Shown: one piece after another, positions 60,442-60,576 of the stretch
How the letters are laid out: every line of letters begins with the position of its first letter
How positions within the stretch are numbered: position 1 is the stretch's first letter
Assembly (NCBI GenBank): GCA_002336245.1
Contig: DDDG01000010.1
Coordinates: forward strand, 1-60,576
Origin: Flavobacteriales bacterium UBA1986
GTDB lineage: Bacteria; Bacteroidota; Bacteroidia; Flavobacteriales_G; Salibacteraceae
Direction: 5' to 3'
Length of the DNA stretch: 60,576 nt
The notes under the pieces: generated by a model
Database searches by the model: none
Told to the model about the DNA's origin: nothing
Seen by the model: only the letters and a program-made list of their open reading frames with translations
Translations under genes and position numbers: made by a program

Positions 60442-60576
60442 AGTGATACTTTGGTACATTTCAAACGTTGATTGGAATGACCACAAAACAGTCCAAAATG
60501 AGAAAATTAAAATCAACTGAGTCAGTGGTTCGTGACATTAAAAGAAGGACCAAGCGAAAGTTTGCTGCAGAAGAGA
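60442..60576 (+). mobile_element. IS3-family insertion sequence, left end, truncated by window edge
   Basis: The sequence beyond the SafE fragment holds the first 33 codons of an IS3-type OrfA. The left terminus is somewhere between about 60430 and 60455; TACTTTGGTACATTTC may be part of the terminal repeat. The other end and the target-site duplication are outside the window. Confidence 0.65.
60477..60576 (+). CDS. IS3-family transposase OrfA, N-terminal fragment
   Basis: 33 codons from ATG 60477, running off the window. The fragment contains ESVVRDIKRRTKRKFAAEE, matching the N-terminal helix-turn-helix lead-in of IS3 OrfA proteins (ending in an EEKIRI-type motif). It would bind the terminal repeats together with OrfB. 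No other part is visible. Confidence 0.75.
   Translation, partial: MTTKQSKMRKLKSTESVVRDIKRRTKRKFAAEE

Noticed and set aside
1..60576. CRISPR array, tRNA/rRNA genes, prophage
   Set aside because: No regularly spaced repeats, no tRNA cloverleaf or rRNA sequence and no phage structural genes were recognised in the window; very divergent forms cannot be excluded by eye.

Overview
The window is a gene-dense chromosomal segment of a Bacteroidota bacterium, most likely a marine-type Flavobacteriales (Cryomorphaceae/Schleiferiaceae-like; the rank below phylum is inference). Evidence: type IX secretion (T9SS) C-terminal sorting domains, a MurF-alanine racemase fusion, DUF4837, DUF4292 and DUF3108 lipoprotein or envelope families, HmuY/TonB heme-type genes, start sites without a convincing Shine-Dalgarno, and repeated copies of the Bacteroidota -7 promoter element TAnnTTTG (often with TTG or TTTG 17-21 nt upstream). 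I see no tRNA, rRNA or CRISPR array. About a dozen genes use GTG or TTG starts, and two are best explained by an ATC start.

Layout. 1-10 kb: a LamG protein fragment, DUF4837 lipoprotein, MltD transglycosylase, ClC channel/transporter, TrmH, a MacB-type permease, an XRE regulator, TilS and aspartate-semialdehyde dehydrogenase. 10-23 kb: RsmI, thymidine kinase, the MurF-Alr fusion, DUF3108, glutamate dehydrogenase, two unknown envelope proteins, then prs-rplY-pth against glyS. 22-27 kb: an envelope operon of sugar nucleotidyltransferase, TPR lipoprotein, DUF4292 lipoprotein and EnvC-like protein. 27-33 kb (minus strand): DUF177-rpmF, then fabH-accB-accC for fatty acid synthesis, followed by a serine hydrolase whose start overlaps accC. 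32.5-39.5 kb: pdxA and a leucyl aminopeptidase, tyrosine catabolism (hmgA-hppD), a threonine dehydrogenase-type SDR and an M28 glutaminyl-cyclase-like lipoprotein.

39.5-52 kb: two tandem LamG-PKD T9SS cargo proteins, a quinone oxidoreductase, a DAHP synthase-chorismate mutase fusion, a frameshifted DUF4199-like membrane protein, a cyclase-family protein, HemW, a histidine kinase with a duplicated sensor, two rhodaneses and a two-component system. 52.0-52.5 kb has no ordinary protein gene. It carries a candidate structured RNA closed by a perfect 11-bp terminator, then a second terminator just before an aldehyde dehydrogenase. 52.5-60.1 kb: aldehyde dehydrogenase, lipid kinase, an AraC regulator divergent from a probable heme-uptake operon (T9SS-sorted HmuY-like protein, TonB-dependent receptor, HmuY-like lipoprotein). 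The window ends in a SafE/UreH-like membrane gene cut by an IS3-family insertion sequence.

The points that most merit a second look are the 52.2 kb RNA element, the two ATC-start candidates, the homopolymer frameshift near 45.39 kb, the dual-HmuY operon with paired dyad operators, and the duplicated periplasmic sensor of the kinase near 48 kb.
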